Source of the DNA: Falciphora oryzae
Lineage: Eukaryota > Ascomycota > Sordariomycetes > Magnaporthales > Magnaporthaceae
Reading direction: 5' to 3'
NCBI GenBank assembly: GCA_000733355.1
Contig: JNVV01000001.1
Location: forward strand, 2,934,219-2,998,218
Length of the DNA: 64,000 nucleotides
Position numbers and translations under genes: made by a program. The notes beneath the pieces were generated by a model, which saw nothing but the letters and a program-made list of their open reading frames with translations, did not search any database and was not told where the DNA came from. Every line of letters starts with the position of its first letter. Within the stretch, counting starts at the first letter, position 1. Positions 48,464 to 58,098 of the stretch are shown one piece after another.

Positions 48464-48882
48464 GTGGCGGGAGTAAGCGTGGATCCCTAGTTCTTGTTGC
48501 TGCTGTCCTGACCCCTCTCCCACCAGCCGAACATACATCTAAACCTCAGTACCTACTGGCCTCCCTACTCCATGCCTACTCCCTCGCAAACTCGCCGAAC
48601 CCACCTGCCTCTGATAAGACTTTTGAAAGCACCCGAACTCCAATCTGACGTTACCCTACTCACGGCCTTCCCAAGAGGCGGCCTGATACAACACCCATAC
48701 ACTCCAGCTCAGACGTATCTACCTGTCTGCCGTCCCAGCTCGGCCGATAGCCTATACTGGCCGTATCTCTCGACTCCCTGGCTACCCTATTCTTGCTTGA
48801 CCACCTGCCCTGCGCTCTAAACCTGCTGCTGCGGGGTGTCTCATCCAGCTACGCCTTGCTTGTTTCGGAATAGACAGACAGG

Positions 48883-50241
48883 ATGAGGCTCATCATCAGG
48901 GACGACGAGGAGCATGCCAGCCGCTACGTGGCTAACTACATAGTGGAGCGGATCAAGCATTTCCAGCCCACTGCCGCACATCCCTTTGTCCTGGGCCTAC
49001 CAACAGGTTCGAGCCCAATGGGAGTCTACAGGAAACTGGTTGAGAAGTACAAGGCTGGCGAGGTGAGCATCGACTTTGTGCCTCAAAAAGACTGAACATG
49101 AGAGCACTGCTAACCAGCAGATAGGTATCGTTTGAGAACGTGGTCACGTTCAACATGGACGAGTACATCGGGATCCCGAGAGACCACCCAGAGAGCTACC
49201 ACACGTACATGTGGGAGCACTTCTTCTCGCACGTGAACGTGAACCCGGCCAACGTTCACATCCTGGACGGCAACGCGCCCAACCTCGAGGCCGAGTGCGT
49301 CGAGTACGAGGCGGCGATCCGGCGCGCCGGCGGCATCGACCTGTTCCTGGCCGGCATCGGCGAGGACGGGCACATCGCCTTCAACGAGCCCGGGTCGTCG
49401 CTGGCCTCGCGCACCCGCGTCAAGACCCTCGCCTACGACACCATCCTGGCCAACTCGCGCTTCTTCGGCAACGACCTCGACCGCGTGCCCAAAATGGCGC
49501 TGACGGTCGGGGTGCAGACCGTGCTCGAGGCCCGCGAGGTCGTCGTCATCATCCTGGGTGCCCGCAAGGCCCTTGCGCTCCAGCGCTGCATCGAGCAGGG
49601 GGTAAGCCTCCCGGCTCCGGCCAGCCTTCACTTGCCCCCAAGGCCTTCGCAGACGTGGCTAGCTGCTGACACCAACGCAAAGGTGAACCACATGTGGACC
49701 CTGTCTAGCTTGCAGCTGCACCCTCACCCCATGATCGTTTGCGACGAGGACGCCACTTTGGAGCTGCAGGTCAAGACCGTCAAGGCACGTCTCCTTCTCC
49801 CCTCAACCCTCTAGTATCATAACCCGAAGAGCCAGCTGACTAAACCCACTCGGTAAACAGTACTTCAAGAGCATCGAGCAGGTCGCGCGCGCTCAGGGCT
49901 TTGAGCAGATACTGCCGTCCAAGATCCGGACGGGCACCGTGCCTATCGCCCCGAAGGCAGTCGTCGTGGACTCGCCCACATCGCCCACGGCCCCCACACT
50001 CATGGCCCCCCAGCCGACGGCCTCGCGGCTGGTCCACCACCTAGCCCCCGCGGCCGAGTATCCCGTGCGCTCCGTGTCGCCGGACCTGGTCCCGGACCGC
50101 ATGGCCTCCCGCATCAGCGGTGAGGCCGGCGCGGCCCTCAACAGGCGCCTGACGCCGAACCCGGAACAGCAGCAGGCAAAAGACAGCACGCCGCTATTTC
50201 CCCACTCGGCGAACGCTATGAACGCGGCCATTTCTGCCTAG
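48883..50241 (+). CDS. dam1: Glucosamine-6-phosphate deaminase/isomerase
   Basis: Four exons: 48883-49062, 49125-49601, 49683-49784 and 49861-50241; 379 aa. Introns 49063-49124 and 49602-49682 are GT-AG. Intron 49785-49860 starts GCACGT, a GC-AG intron needed to keep the conserved VKTVKYFKSIE. It converts GlcN-6-P to fructose-6-P and ammonia. Catalytic residues align without gaps to E. coli NagB numbering: D72 in NMDEY, D141, H143 and E148 in [16 protein letters not shown]; the phosphate loop LGLPTGSSP is near residue 40. The protein has a Pro/Ser/Ala-rich C-terminal extension of about 95 residues (after [16 protein letters not shown]) that bacterial NagB lacks. Last gene of the cluster in this window. 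Confidence 0.96.
49785..49860 (+). other. dam1: GC-AG intron of dam1
   Basis: Donor AAG|GCACGT, branch GCTGACTAAAC, acceptor AAACAG. A GT donor a few codons earlier (CAG|GTCAAG) would delete the conserved VKTVK segment. Confidence 0.8.
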
Positions 50242-50942
50242 GAGGCATTCATCCCCAAGCCCCCATGCGTCGTTCGCCGTTCCGGCTACGGTTGGCTCGC
50301 AGTGTCCCGAGCACTCACGATTCCGTGTATTATGACATCACTTACAAACGGCAGCCCTTCTAAGATAAAAGAGAAAAACATATGACACTTCTAGGAGTTT
50401 GGGCTTCTTGTATTCTTTAACAGACTGTTCTACTGCGGCGGATGGGAATGTGGTTCATGCAGGGAACGAAGGATATCTTTTTTGCCCAATGGGTGACAAA
50501 GAAAATAAAAACAACATGAAACCTAACCTGAACCCCAACCCCAACCCGACCCTGCTGTGGTATGAATCCAAAGCAGCGATTCGCAAGGATGATAGCATCA
50601 AGAGCATAGGCGAAGAATGATAAATAGTTACTAGGGAATCACTAACAGACAGTTACTCCCTATTTAGGAAGGCATTATAAAGGGCGATGGTTTGAATACG
50701 TGCCCTGATCGATTGTTTGCTCCCTGTGCGTTCCTCAACGGGCTGGACAGGTGGCAGCAGACATCCATGGCATCTGCGGGTGCAAAAGCAGGCGGTCTCC
50801 AAACGAGTAATGGCACGATTCTCTCTCTAAATACGCCAAAAGCAGAAAAAAAAAAAAAACATACAACACCGAGGATTCCCCAGTGGTCACCCGCCTGAGT
50901 ACTAGTTCGGCTTTCACATGTTTTAGTTTGTAAAGGTTTTAA

Positions 50943-51018
50943 GAGCAAATGGGATCACAGGCGTCCAGAAACGGACGCTTTGGGTTCCAAAAACGGACGC
51001 CTTTAATCCCATTTGCTC
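50943..51018. repeat. Imperfect inverted repeat / hairpin
   Basis: Left arm 50943-50955 pairs perfectly with right arm 51006-51018 (13 bp), then a symmetric 4-nt internal loop, then a further 7-bp stem (50960-50966 with 50995-51001). The 28-nt apical part carries a second copy of ACGGACGC, which makes a direct repeat with the right arm. Could be a small foldback (MITE-like) element or a structured transcript end. Confidence 0.75.
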
Positions 51019-51290
51019 TCAGCCTCACCGTCCGACGAACGACGGGGCCGAGGTGTGGTATAAGGGCAAAACCAAACCACACCCGTTGTCACGGCACCAA
51101 CGAGGGCGAAGAGGCCGGGCTGCAACAAACCCTCCTGGTTGAATTGGCTATCTAAAGTTAAGGAACAAAAAAGGAAGAGTTGTGCGTTGCACCTGTTCGG
51201 ATCGATTGCTTTAGGTAAGGCAATTGAGCCGGGCTCCACTTATTGCACGGATCTGCCAGGCGCCCGTGCCACAAGTGGGTCTACCTGGCG

Positions 51291-51455
51291 CGTAGCCCTG
51301 CCAGGGCTACGTGCCATGACACCCACCGAGGTCCCCTCCGCCCATACCCGGCCCTACCCTTTTCCGGCACTTTGCCGGCCGACTGCGTTTCTCTACCACC
51401 CGCGGCGCGTATTGCGCCGCCCGCTGCGCTTACAGCGCCTTGGCGTTTATTCGCC
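51291..51455. repeat. Series of five short palindromes
   Basis: Arms (left/right): 51291-51299/51303-51311 (9 bp, loop 3), 51364-51369/51373-51378 (6 bp, loop 3), 51402-51408/51414-51420 (7 bp, loop 5), 51426-51430/51434-51438 (5 bp, loop 3), 51442-51445/51452-51455 (4 bp, loop 6). All are GC-rich with small loops and four lie within 95 bp. Confidence 0.8.
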
Positions 51456-51645
51456 CTCTCGCCGGTCGCCCGCTCACTAACAAGGAGCGCCGGAATGCGG
51501 CCCGAACTCCGTGTGCCTACGGGTTTGATTCTGTTAGCTGCCTCGATAGCAACATGTAGCCTAGTGTCAAGCTTAGGTAGCGCTAGCACGTCGTATGCCC
51601 CTTGGGAGGCAGGGACTGGTAGATCCCGATTTTCCGACGTTAAAT

Positions 51646-51648
<3 letters not shown>

Positions 51649-51684
<36 letters not shown>
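51649..51684. repeat. Dinucleotide microsatellite (CT)18
   Basis: Thirty-six bases of perfect CT repeat following TTAAATAAA. Confidence 0.95.
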
Positions 51685-51686
<2 letters not shown>

Positions 51687-53263
51687 ATGCCGTATTGATT
51701 GTCGGGTGCCCCGTAGATTGCCATAGCGAAGACTTGCTAGGTCGACGGACCAATCCCCGTCCTCGCCGGCCCCTGTCGTCACCCTCTCTCCTGATTGCCG
51801 CCGCGTCTACCCCAGATTCCGCCTAATCCCATGTGTCCACTCCCGGCATGCCGCAGCTAGTGCCGGTCCAGGTTTGGTCCAATTAGCATTGTCGTTTCTA
51901 GATACGCCACGCCGTGACTAGTTCAGGACTCTATCTAGAAGCCCAACAACAATCTGAATGCCGATTATTGCTGGTCATGGCCCTTACAGCCTTAGCCCCA
52001 CGGCCATTTCTCGGCTGCTGGCAGCCGAGCACGCATATCAGGGCCGGGTATGCCGGCGACTGTTCATCACTATCGCAATATCGCTGAACTGCTGGGGCGA
52101 AACTAGACGCCCATGTGATGCTGGTCACTTTATGATAGCGGCCTGGCCCTCTGGGCAGAGCGAAATATCACATTGCCGTGACTTGTCGGTCATATCCTGA
52201 CCAATCCTGAAGTGGGCTTTCATCTGCCAACAAGCAGCGTGAGGCGGAATGGTCATGATGGCTTCCTTCGGTCCGACTAACGTGTTTGGCGACAATATCG
52301 AGCTACCAAGATTCCGCGGCGCCGCTCGCGGCACATCCCTGGACTAGACGGAGACGAGCCTCATTGCAAGGAGCAGCCCACAAAGGAACCCTCCCAGGGT
52401 GTAATATCATTCAAGTCATAAAGGAATGTGTAGGCGGAGCAGGGCAGCACCAACTCCTTGTAGGCACGGTGAAAATTGACGTTATTGTGGGTTGTCTCGA
52501 GAATGGGCGGGAGTCGGCCAATAATACTTGTAAGCACCCGAGAACATGCACCACGAGTCATCTACGCTAGCAGCCGCGTGCTGGTGTTGGCGATGGTAGG
52601 AGGCACGCGTGTGACTCTCGGAGTCGGGTAGAGATACATTCCCCGTCCGAGTTGCTCGCCTGGTCCTTCCCATCCGCCATCAATGCGACCCGCGGCTTTT
52701 GCCTAGGTAGCATCTATTAACTGAAGTCCTCCGAAAAGTCCTTCCCCAACCACACGACGGGGTCTGGTAAGGCCATGGTTCTATATAGAGGCTGCCAAGC
52801 ATTGGGCGGCCTGGTGGGTGGAGCAGAAACATGGACGAAATGGGCAGGACACCCATGGTCGCGAGCCGAAAAAAGAAGCGCTTGGTCGAAATAGACCCGC
52901 TTTGACCACCGGGGAAGCGTTGAAACGGCCAAAAAAGAAACAAGGTTTGCCCTGGACTGGGGCAGACCGCCAGCCCTCCATGCCGCACTTCGCGATGCAA
53001 CGGGCGCGGCTTCCATGTCGATCCCAAAGGGGAAAGGCTTGGACATGCAATGGCCCCAGCATGGAATCCGACCGCAAAGTCCAGGGATGGGGGGGTAAGA
53101 TAAAATGTCAAGATTCTCTTCCAACATGTTCTTCCGTTTTTTTTTTTTCCTTCTCTCCTCAGCACCAATCGGCTTTCCAACCCGGCCCAATCCTCTTTTC
53201 CTTTTTGTTTATTTCCTTTTGTCTGTTTCCTTCTGTCTTTTCTTTTCTTTTTCTACGCCCACC

Positions 53264-53974
53264 ATGCGTTTCTCCACCGTCAGCGCCTTCTTCCTGGCCC
53301 TGGCCGCCACGCAGGTCGCCGCCGCGCCCCTCGTCGCGGCTCGGGACGTCTCTGCCCCGCTCGAGGCCCGCAAAACCATCGGCAAAATGCCGGGCGCCAA
53401 GGCGTGCCCGGCCTCGGGCTGCCAGTGGGAGGTCGACGAGATGGTCCGGAAGGCCAAGTCGGAGCCGCCCAAGCCGAAGTATAAGCCGGGCGGCGGCACC
53501 ATCCTGAAGCGGGACCCCGAGCCCCGGACCCTCGGTTGGAAGGACGCAGGGGGCGCCAAGGCGTGCCCGGCCTCGGGCTGCCAGTGGGAAATCGACGAGA
53601 TAATCCGGAAGGCCAAGTCGGAGCCGCCCAAGCCGAAGTATAAGCCGGGCGGCACCATCCTGAAGCGGGACCTCGAGGCCCGGGCTACGCGACTGGGCGG
53701 CGGAAACAAGAAGGCCTGCCCGGCCATGGGCTGCCAGGGCGAGATTGAACAGCGGATCAAAGACGCCAAGTCGAAGCCCGCCCAGCCGGCACCTAAACCG
53801 GGCAGGAAGTACATCCTGAAGCGGGACCTCGAAGCTCGCGCCTTCGGGAAGTCGCCCATCAAGGCCTGCCCGGCCGGGGGCTGCAAGGCCGACATCGACG
53901 AGATGCTCCGAAAGGCCAAATCGGAGCCGCCCCGGCCGAAGCGCAAGTCGGGCGGCAACATCGGGCTGCTTTAG
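53264..53974 (+). CDS. Secreted Kex2-type repeat precursor with four Cys-pair peptides
   Basis: Single exon, 236 aa. The ATG at 53264 (context CCACC before it) is chosen because a clean signal peptide follows (FFLALAATQVAAAP); the frame is open upstream but reads as 5' UTR pyrimidines. Four repeats follow, each with one Cys pair of the form CPAxGC: C48/C53, C101/C106, C152/C157, C202/C207. Each repeat continues into a charged segment (DEMVRKAKSEPPKPKYKPGG) and three are closed by ILKR at 80-83, 132-135 and 184-187, giving an exact 52-residue spacing. Cleavage after Lys-Arg by a Kex2 protease would release peptides of about 52, 52 and 49 residues starting DPE or DLE. Repeats 1 and 2 are almost identical at DNA level; 3 and 4 are diverged. 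It fits Kex2-processed repeat proteins (pheromone, RiPP or effector precursors). No tailoring enzyme of the UstY/DUF3328 type is adjacent. Function unknown. Confidence 0.85.
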   Translation: MRFSTVSAFFLALAATQVAAAPLVAARDVSAPLEARKTIGKMPGAKACPASGCQWEVDEMVRKAKSEPPKPKYKPGGGTILKRDPEPRTLGWKDAGGAKACPASGCQWEIDEIIRKAKSEPPKPKYKPGGTILKRDLEARATRLGGGNKKACPAMGCQGEIEQRIKDAKSKPAQPAPKPGRKYILKRDLEARAFGKSPIKACPAGGCKADIDEMLRKAKSEPPRPKRKSGGNIGLL

Positions 53975-54764
53975 GACCGCCTACACAGGCCCGAGCGAGA
54001 GGCATCGAGTAACTTAAACAAAACTCGCTAAGCCACAAAAGCGGCGGCCATGCCGGCACCGACAGGCTTCTGGTCTCACTGGGCCGGATTGAAAAAGAAA
54101 CTTCGGACACGGCCGACGCGAAACCCTTGCACACTATTCTCCCGACGCTCGACGATTATGGCATACTTGCAGGATGGCGCTCTCGGCTTCTGGTTGGTAG
54201 GATGCGCTGGGATTTTTCTTTGGGGCTCACCACGACTTAACGACTATCTTTCTACTTGGATGGGTTTCCCTTTTATTAGCTAGGTAGGACAACATAACTT
54301 TCCGAATAAGAAATGGGCCCCTTTTTACTACAAACTTTTATTGCAGCAACGTGTCATTGCATCCGTAAATGTGCAACTAGCGCAAGCCAGACTGGACGAC
54401 GAATTTCCTGCAACTTGCAAGCTTAATGCTTGCGAAAGCATTGATCAGCCAATGGATTGAGGCATCTCAAGTCAGCCCCCTGGTTGCTCCTTCCCTAATG
54501 TCAATCATGTGGGTACCTAGTAGGTTTGCTGTTGCGGTTGATCATGGGCGCTCCTGCCGTCCTGGATTTTTTGTTTGGTCCTTTTGCAACACCAACGTTA
54601 CACAGCCCGTTCCTCCCGTCCGCATGCCCGAATTTCAGGCCGGGCATAAACCACCAAAAAAAATCACACCCCGTGCTATTGGAAGCAAACGCCCGCTCCG
54701 CCATCTAGCCCCGCGCCCGCGTCGTCGCAGCCCTGGCTTGAGAAGCACGAACCCATATCCTGCT
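53975..54764. other. Intergenic, no gene seen
   Basis: About 0.8 kb downstream of the Kex2-type precursor. Short frames only; expected to contain its terminator. Confidence 0.5.
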
Positions 54765-54766
54765 AT

Positions 54767-55242
54767 GTGCAGCCTAAAGACCATTGCAATAGCAGCCTAC
54801 CCCGTACGTTGCGATACGAACACTCCAGCCTCTTTAATGCATGTCTAACATCCATATTTGACGAAGCCACGCTCGCTCGCGCCATGCGCAATCCTCGCAT
54901 TTCTCCACTCAACGTCAACATCAGCGACGAAGACTTCCACAGGCTTACGGCCGGCAGCAGCTCTTTGAGGAGCCAAGACGACATGTGGTGGTTCACCCCC
55001 CGCGGGCCCGGACCACAGCGGAAACATCCCCGTGCACATCATGTCGGGTCCTGGCCTGTTTCATCCTCTCCGTCAAGCCCCCCGGGAGCGGTAGAAGTGC
55101 CAAGATTCTGGATTTTGTGTGGGATCACAGGAGGATCGGATTCCCCACGTACGAAGACGGGCTCAAGATGTTCGTGCTCCACGTCTGCAAAGCGATGCTG
55201 AAGTGCGAGTTCGAGGCTCTGGAGGATGTTCGCTGGGAATAG
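54767..55242 (+). pseudogene. Broken gene for a small conserved fungal protein
   Basis: Frame 1 (54767 to about 54995) reads like the N-terminal half of a common small Pezizomycotina protein, with NPRISPLNVNISDEDFHRLT and SLRSQDDMWW. The expected continuation appears in a second frame (GPDHSGNIPVHIM, about 55006-55045) and then a third (LACFILSVKPPG...AKILDFVWDHRR...VCKAMLKCEFEAL, to the stop at 55242). Two frameshifts within about 60 bp and no ATG in the first frame indicate a pseudogene or sequencing errors. No splice sites rescue the junctions convincingly. Family function unknown to me. It converges on the GST-like gene, 78 bp away. Confidence 0.55.
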
Positions 55243-55320
55243 ATGATGCCTGGGAGCTCTCTGATGCCCATCTAGACGGCACGATCAATCCACCAAACCA
55301 CATATTGTACATTAGCCTCA

Positions 55321-56229
55321 TCACCTCCGCAGCGGAGCCACGTCCTCGCGCCCATCGACGGCCGTCCACTCGTCCAGCGCATCAAACAACTTCCCCAACT
55401 TCCCCCCAGACCACGTGCTCCTCAACTCATTCCACTCTTGCTCAGGCAGGCAGCCGCGCATGAACTGCAGCCACCCTCCCACTATAAAATCGGCGTACAT
55501 GGGGCTCCCTCTGCCGTCCATAAACGGACCGCCACCGACAGGGAAGCACGGGCTCAGCTTGCTATCCAGCGCCGCCTCAAAGTCCCCCACCATCTTGTTC
55601 CTAGCCTCGGACCCCCGCGGCACCTCGAGGTCCTCCCACCGCATCCTCTTCATCTCGCCCGGCATGCGCGCCAGCATGCCGGCCTTGTCGGCGTCCGCGG
55701 TGCGCGGGTCGAAGGGCATATAGACGCCGGCGAGCGGGGCGCCGTGCTGCGAGAAGAGCTCGTCAACGAGGGTGTTGAACGCCCTGTGCAGCGCCACCGT
55801 GCCCTCGCCGGGCGGGAACAGCTGCTCCGAAGAAGGCCTGGACCCGGACGAGAGGTGCGCGCTCTGCAGGTGCAGCGCGATCTCAAAGGTGTCGCCGACC
55901 ACGACCTCGTCGTTGGGACTACCATAGGTGAGAGGGTCCCGGATCACGGGGAGGGTGGGGAAGTCGCTGCCGTCCTGGTGCTTGCGGCTGACGGCGAGGT
56001 TGAGGGAGGTGCGGGTGGATGCAATGGCGTTTAAGGGCGTCCATGCCGTGCGGTAGGGGACTTTGGCGAAGTTGAGGGTGTAGCTTTGTGAGCGTTAGGT
56101 TGAAGTCCTCTACACGTGGGGATAAGGTAGAACATACCGAGTCTTCCATGGATTTGGAGCAAATGGGTAGGCGACGGGGTCGAGTATGATGTCGTAAAAC
56201 GTGATGACGTTCTTGTCGGAGGAGTCCAT
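55321..56229 (-). CDS. Glutathione S-transferase-like protein
   Basis: Two exons, 56138-56229 and 55321-56083, with a short GT-AG intron 56084-56137; 284 aa. The N-terminal thioredoxin-fold half reads ITFYDIILDPVAYPFAPNPWKTRYTLNFAKVPYRTAW, followed by LPVIRDPLTY and VVVGDTFEIALHL, as in fungal GSTs of the UstS/LigE-like group, where the Asn-Pro-Trp-Lys-Thr-Arg stretch is typical. The all-helical C-terminal half contains PMYADFIVGGWLQFMRGCLPEQEWNEL. Probable cytosolic glutathione-dependent detoxification or thiol-transfer enzyme; substrate unknown. No signal peptide. Its promoter overlaps nothing obvious; the next feature upstream is a pseudogene. Confidence 0.85.
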
Positions 56230-56889
56230 GGTCGCGGGTGCTGTGGATGCGACGATGGTGTTTGCGGTCTGAGTGTCGAGCATCAAAATGTGTCGCTGTC
56301 TACCGCTTGGGCTGTGGTGTTGAAAGAGAGAGCAAAGGGATGGATTTGTGGTGCATCTGGTAGAGAACGTGTAAACACAGGATTCTTCTTCCTGTTATAT
56401 CGCCAAGATGGGTAGTCGCCAGCTGCATTTCCCATTTTGGCGATGATTCATGGTGGCGATGAATCATTTCAATTCGCCGTGCAACGCTGGTCGAGAATTC
56501 GCGCCGAGCTAGAAAAGAAAGTGCATGCATTTTGGCACTGCATGGCGGTGAACGCGAGCCCGACTCTTGGCTGTTTGTGGCGTTTTAGGAAAGCAAATCG
56601 AATGAAATCATTCTGGTCTGGGCTGCGATGCATCTGGGAGTCAACATGATGATGCATGCCCTCAATTTCCATTTTCAGCCGCCAATCCAGGATTGAATCG
56701 TTCCAATGGCAGAAGCATCGAGTTGATGGTGGGGTTGTTGGTGGGTGGCATCTCGGCGGCCATCAAGGTGCGCGTTTTCCTTCGAATGTCGGGCAGCTGA
56801 AGAAATTCTCCGAAGTTCCTGCCAGCACCCGACAACCAGGACTCGTGTCCAACCCCCGACGGAAAATCCTGCTCGATTGGGCCCAAAGC
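56230..56889. other. Intergenic: GST promoter side
   Basis: About 0.66 kb with no recognisable coding sequence, between the GST-like gene start and the broken methyltransferase gene. Confidence 0.5.
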
Positions 56890-57665
56890 ATGCAAAACAG
56901 CGGCAATACGCCTCTCGCCCTGGCTGCTCGTCCGGTTCGTCGCCCACTCCTCGCTCGCGGCTCTCGCCACGCCGACGGGCGGCGTGGTCCAGGCCGCCGC
57001 CGCCGCTCCGGCCGATGACGATCTCGGCAGCATCCGCCGGCCCTCCGACGGGCTCCCAGTCGTAGCTGCCGTCCTCGACTCCGCCAGCTACCCGAACGGC
57101 GGTGAACGCCACGCCGACGAAAAGGCCCGCCTGCTCTGGCGCCTCGACAAGACGCACGGCGAGTCCTGGGACACGGCGCACCCGCGCGCGCGGCTGCTCG
57201 ACGCCCTCTTCGCCTACAGCCGGTACGGCGAGCGCACGCGGGCCGACCTGTCGCGCTGGCGGACGCTGTACGCCAACGTGCCGCGGCAGCAGCGCTTCGT
57301 GCTCGAGGCGATCGTTGGCTACTCGCAGAAGCTGGACGCCGCCGAGGAGCTGATCGGGGCCAACGAGGCGCTGTGCCGCCGCGCTCGCCTTCTACGGGAT
57401 CGACGAGCGCGAGCCGCACGCGCACATTAAAGCCGCGGAGAAGGCGGGCCGCACGCCGGACAAAACGAGCGTCTCGCAGGCGCTCAAGCACTATGTGAGG
57501 GGCTGGCCCGGTGAGGGGAGGAGCGAGAGGGATAATGCGTTCCCGTGCATACAGGCGATCCTGAAGGGGTTTTCCCCGATAGGACGGGGCGGGATGTTAG
57601 GGTGCTGCTCCCTGGGTCTGGGCTGGGCCGGCTGGGGCACGGGATCGCCGGGCTGGGAGGTGAGG
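56890..57665 (+). pseudogene. Truncated, frameshifted N2227-type (carnosine N-methyltransferase-like) methyltransferase gene
   Basis: One frame (to about 57383) encodes the N-terminal helical part: LSPWLLVRFVAHSSLAAL, then ALFAYSRYGERTRADLSRWRT and EAIVGYSQKLDAAEELI. A shift of frame at about 57383 continues with FYGIDEREPHAHIKAAEK, DKTSVSQALKHYVRGW and GEGRSERDNAFPCI. A second shift near 57565 brings SAM-binding motif I (VRVLLPGSGLGRLGHGIAGLGG). Known relatives continue with the rest of the methyltransferase domain (an NEWSMYMN-type motif and about 200 more residues), but nothing comparable follows before 58098. At least two frameshifts plus loss of the catalytic domain make it non-functional. 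A single sequencing error would not explain the truncation. Confidence 0.7.
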
Positions 57666-58098
57666 GCACAGCGGTGATCTCCCCATGGGTAAAGCCTGAA
57701 GGAATTGGGAGCGAGGCTGATCAACCAGTGCATTACGAATTGCGGGCTTATCATCTGGTCGAGTGGGGAACAAAGGCGACCGCCCATTGGCCAGCAACTT
57801 CTCCCATAATCAATCCATCCCTTACTGGTTTGAATAGGGGAAAGCGGACGGGATCCCGTATATTCCAGTGGGTATAGTCGTGTGTGCTAGGCAAGTTTGG
57901 TCCGTTTATTGATATTCTCGTGTCACCTGGGGAGCGTGGCCCAACGAGTTGCTCAAGGAGATGGAATCCATGGATCCATAAACTCGTCTCAATAATTGAT
58001 AGAGACCTGTTGCCAGCAGACACTCGTGTGTATTCCTCTCTGGACGATTCCGGCTGTCCTTTACTTCCCTACCTCTCTCCGTGAGCTCTGCCGCCTCC
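57666..58098. other. Intergenic: OPT gene 3' flank
   Basis: About 0.43 kb without coding signal between the truncated methyltransferase and the OPT stop codon. Break point sequence for the lost methyltransferase domain may lie here. Confidence 0.5.

Larger units (their letters stand above)
45982..48882. promoter_or_regulatory. Divergent regulatory region hxk3 / dam1
   Basis: A 2.9-kb stretch between the starts of hxk3 (minus) and dam1 (plus). Open frames such as 47413-47973 minus and 47188-47691 plus overlap and lack any recognisable family, so it is read as regulatory. It contains an A-rich stretch at 46200-46226, the hxk3 TATA box and an inverted GATA pair near dam1. A CACAAAA sequence at 47554-47560 matches the core of the Ndt80 consensus (CRCAAAW) but not its 5' G. 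Confidence 0.55.
51140..51850 (+). mobile_element. Possible solo LTR or degenerate retroelement fragment
   Basis: Gene-free block with short palindromes and an AATAAA-type signal (TTAAATAAACTCTCT) immediately followed by (CT)18. This resembles the R-region end of some fungal LTRs. No integrase, RT or GAG reading frame flanks it, and I found no matching second copy or clear target-site duplication in the window, so the assignment is weak. Confidence 0.25.
50242..53263. other. Repeat- and hairpin-rich intergenic region
   Basis: About 3 kb between dam1 and the Kex2-type precursor gene with no supported coding sequence. It holds an inverted repeat (50943-51018), a series of short palindromes (51291-51455), a (CT)18 tract, and LTR-like sequence around 51140-51850. 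The 5' flank of the next gene is pyrimidine-rich just before its ATG, typical of a fungal 5' UTR. Confidence 0.5.

Noticed and set aside
50521..50552. Telomere-like AACCTAACC/CCCCAACCCC sequence
   Set aside because: Irregular, only a few units, not TTAGGG repeats, and located between genes in the middle of a scaffold.
53264..53974. Assignment as the mating alpha-pheromone precursor
   Set aside because: The repeats are about 52 residues with CPAxGC cores, unlike the short Trp/Cys-flanked pheromone units known in Sordariomycetes; a pheromone role is possible but unsupported.
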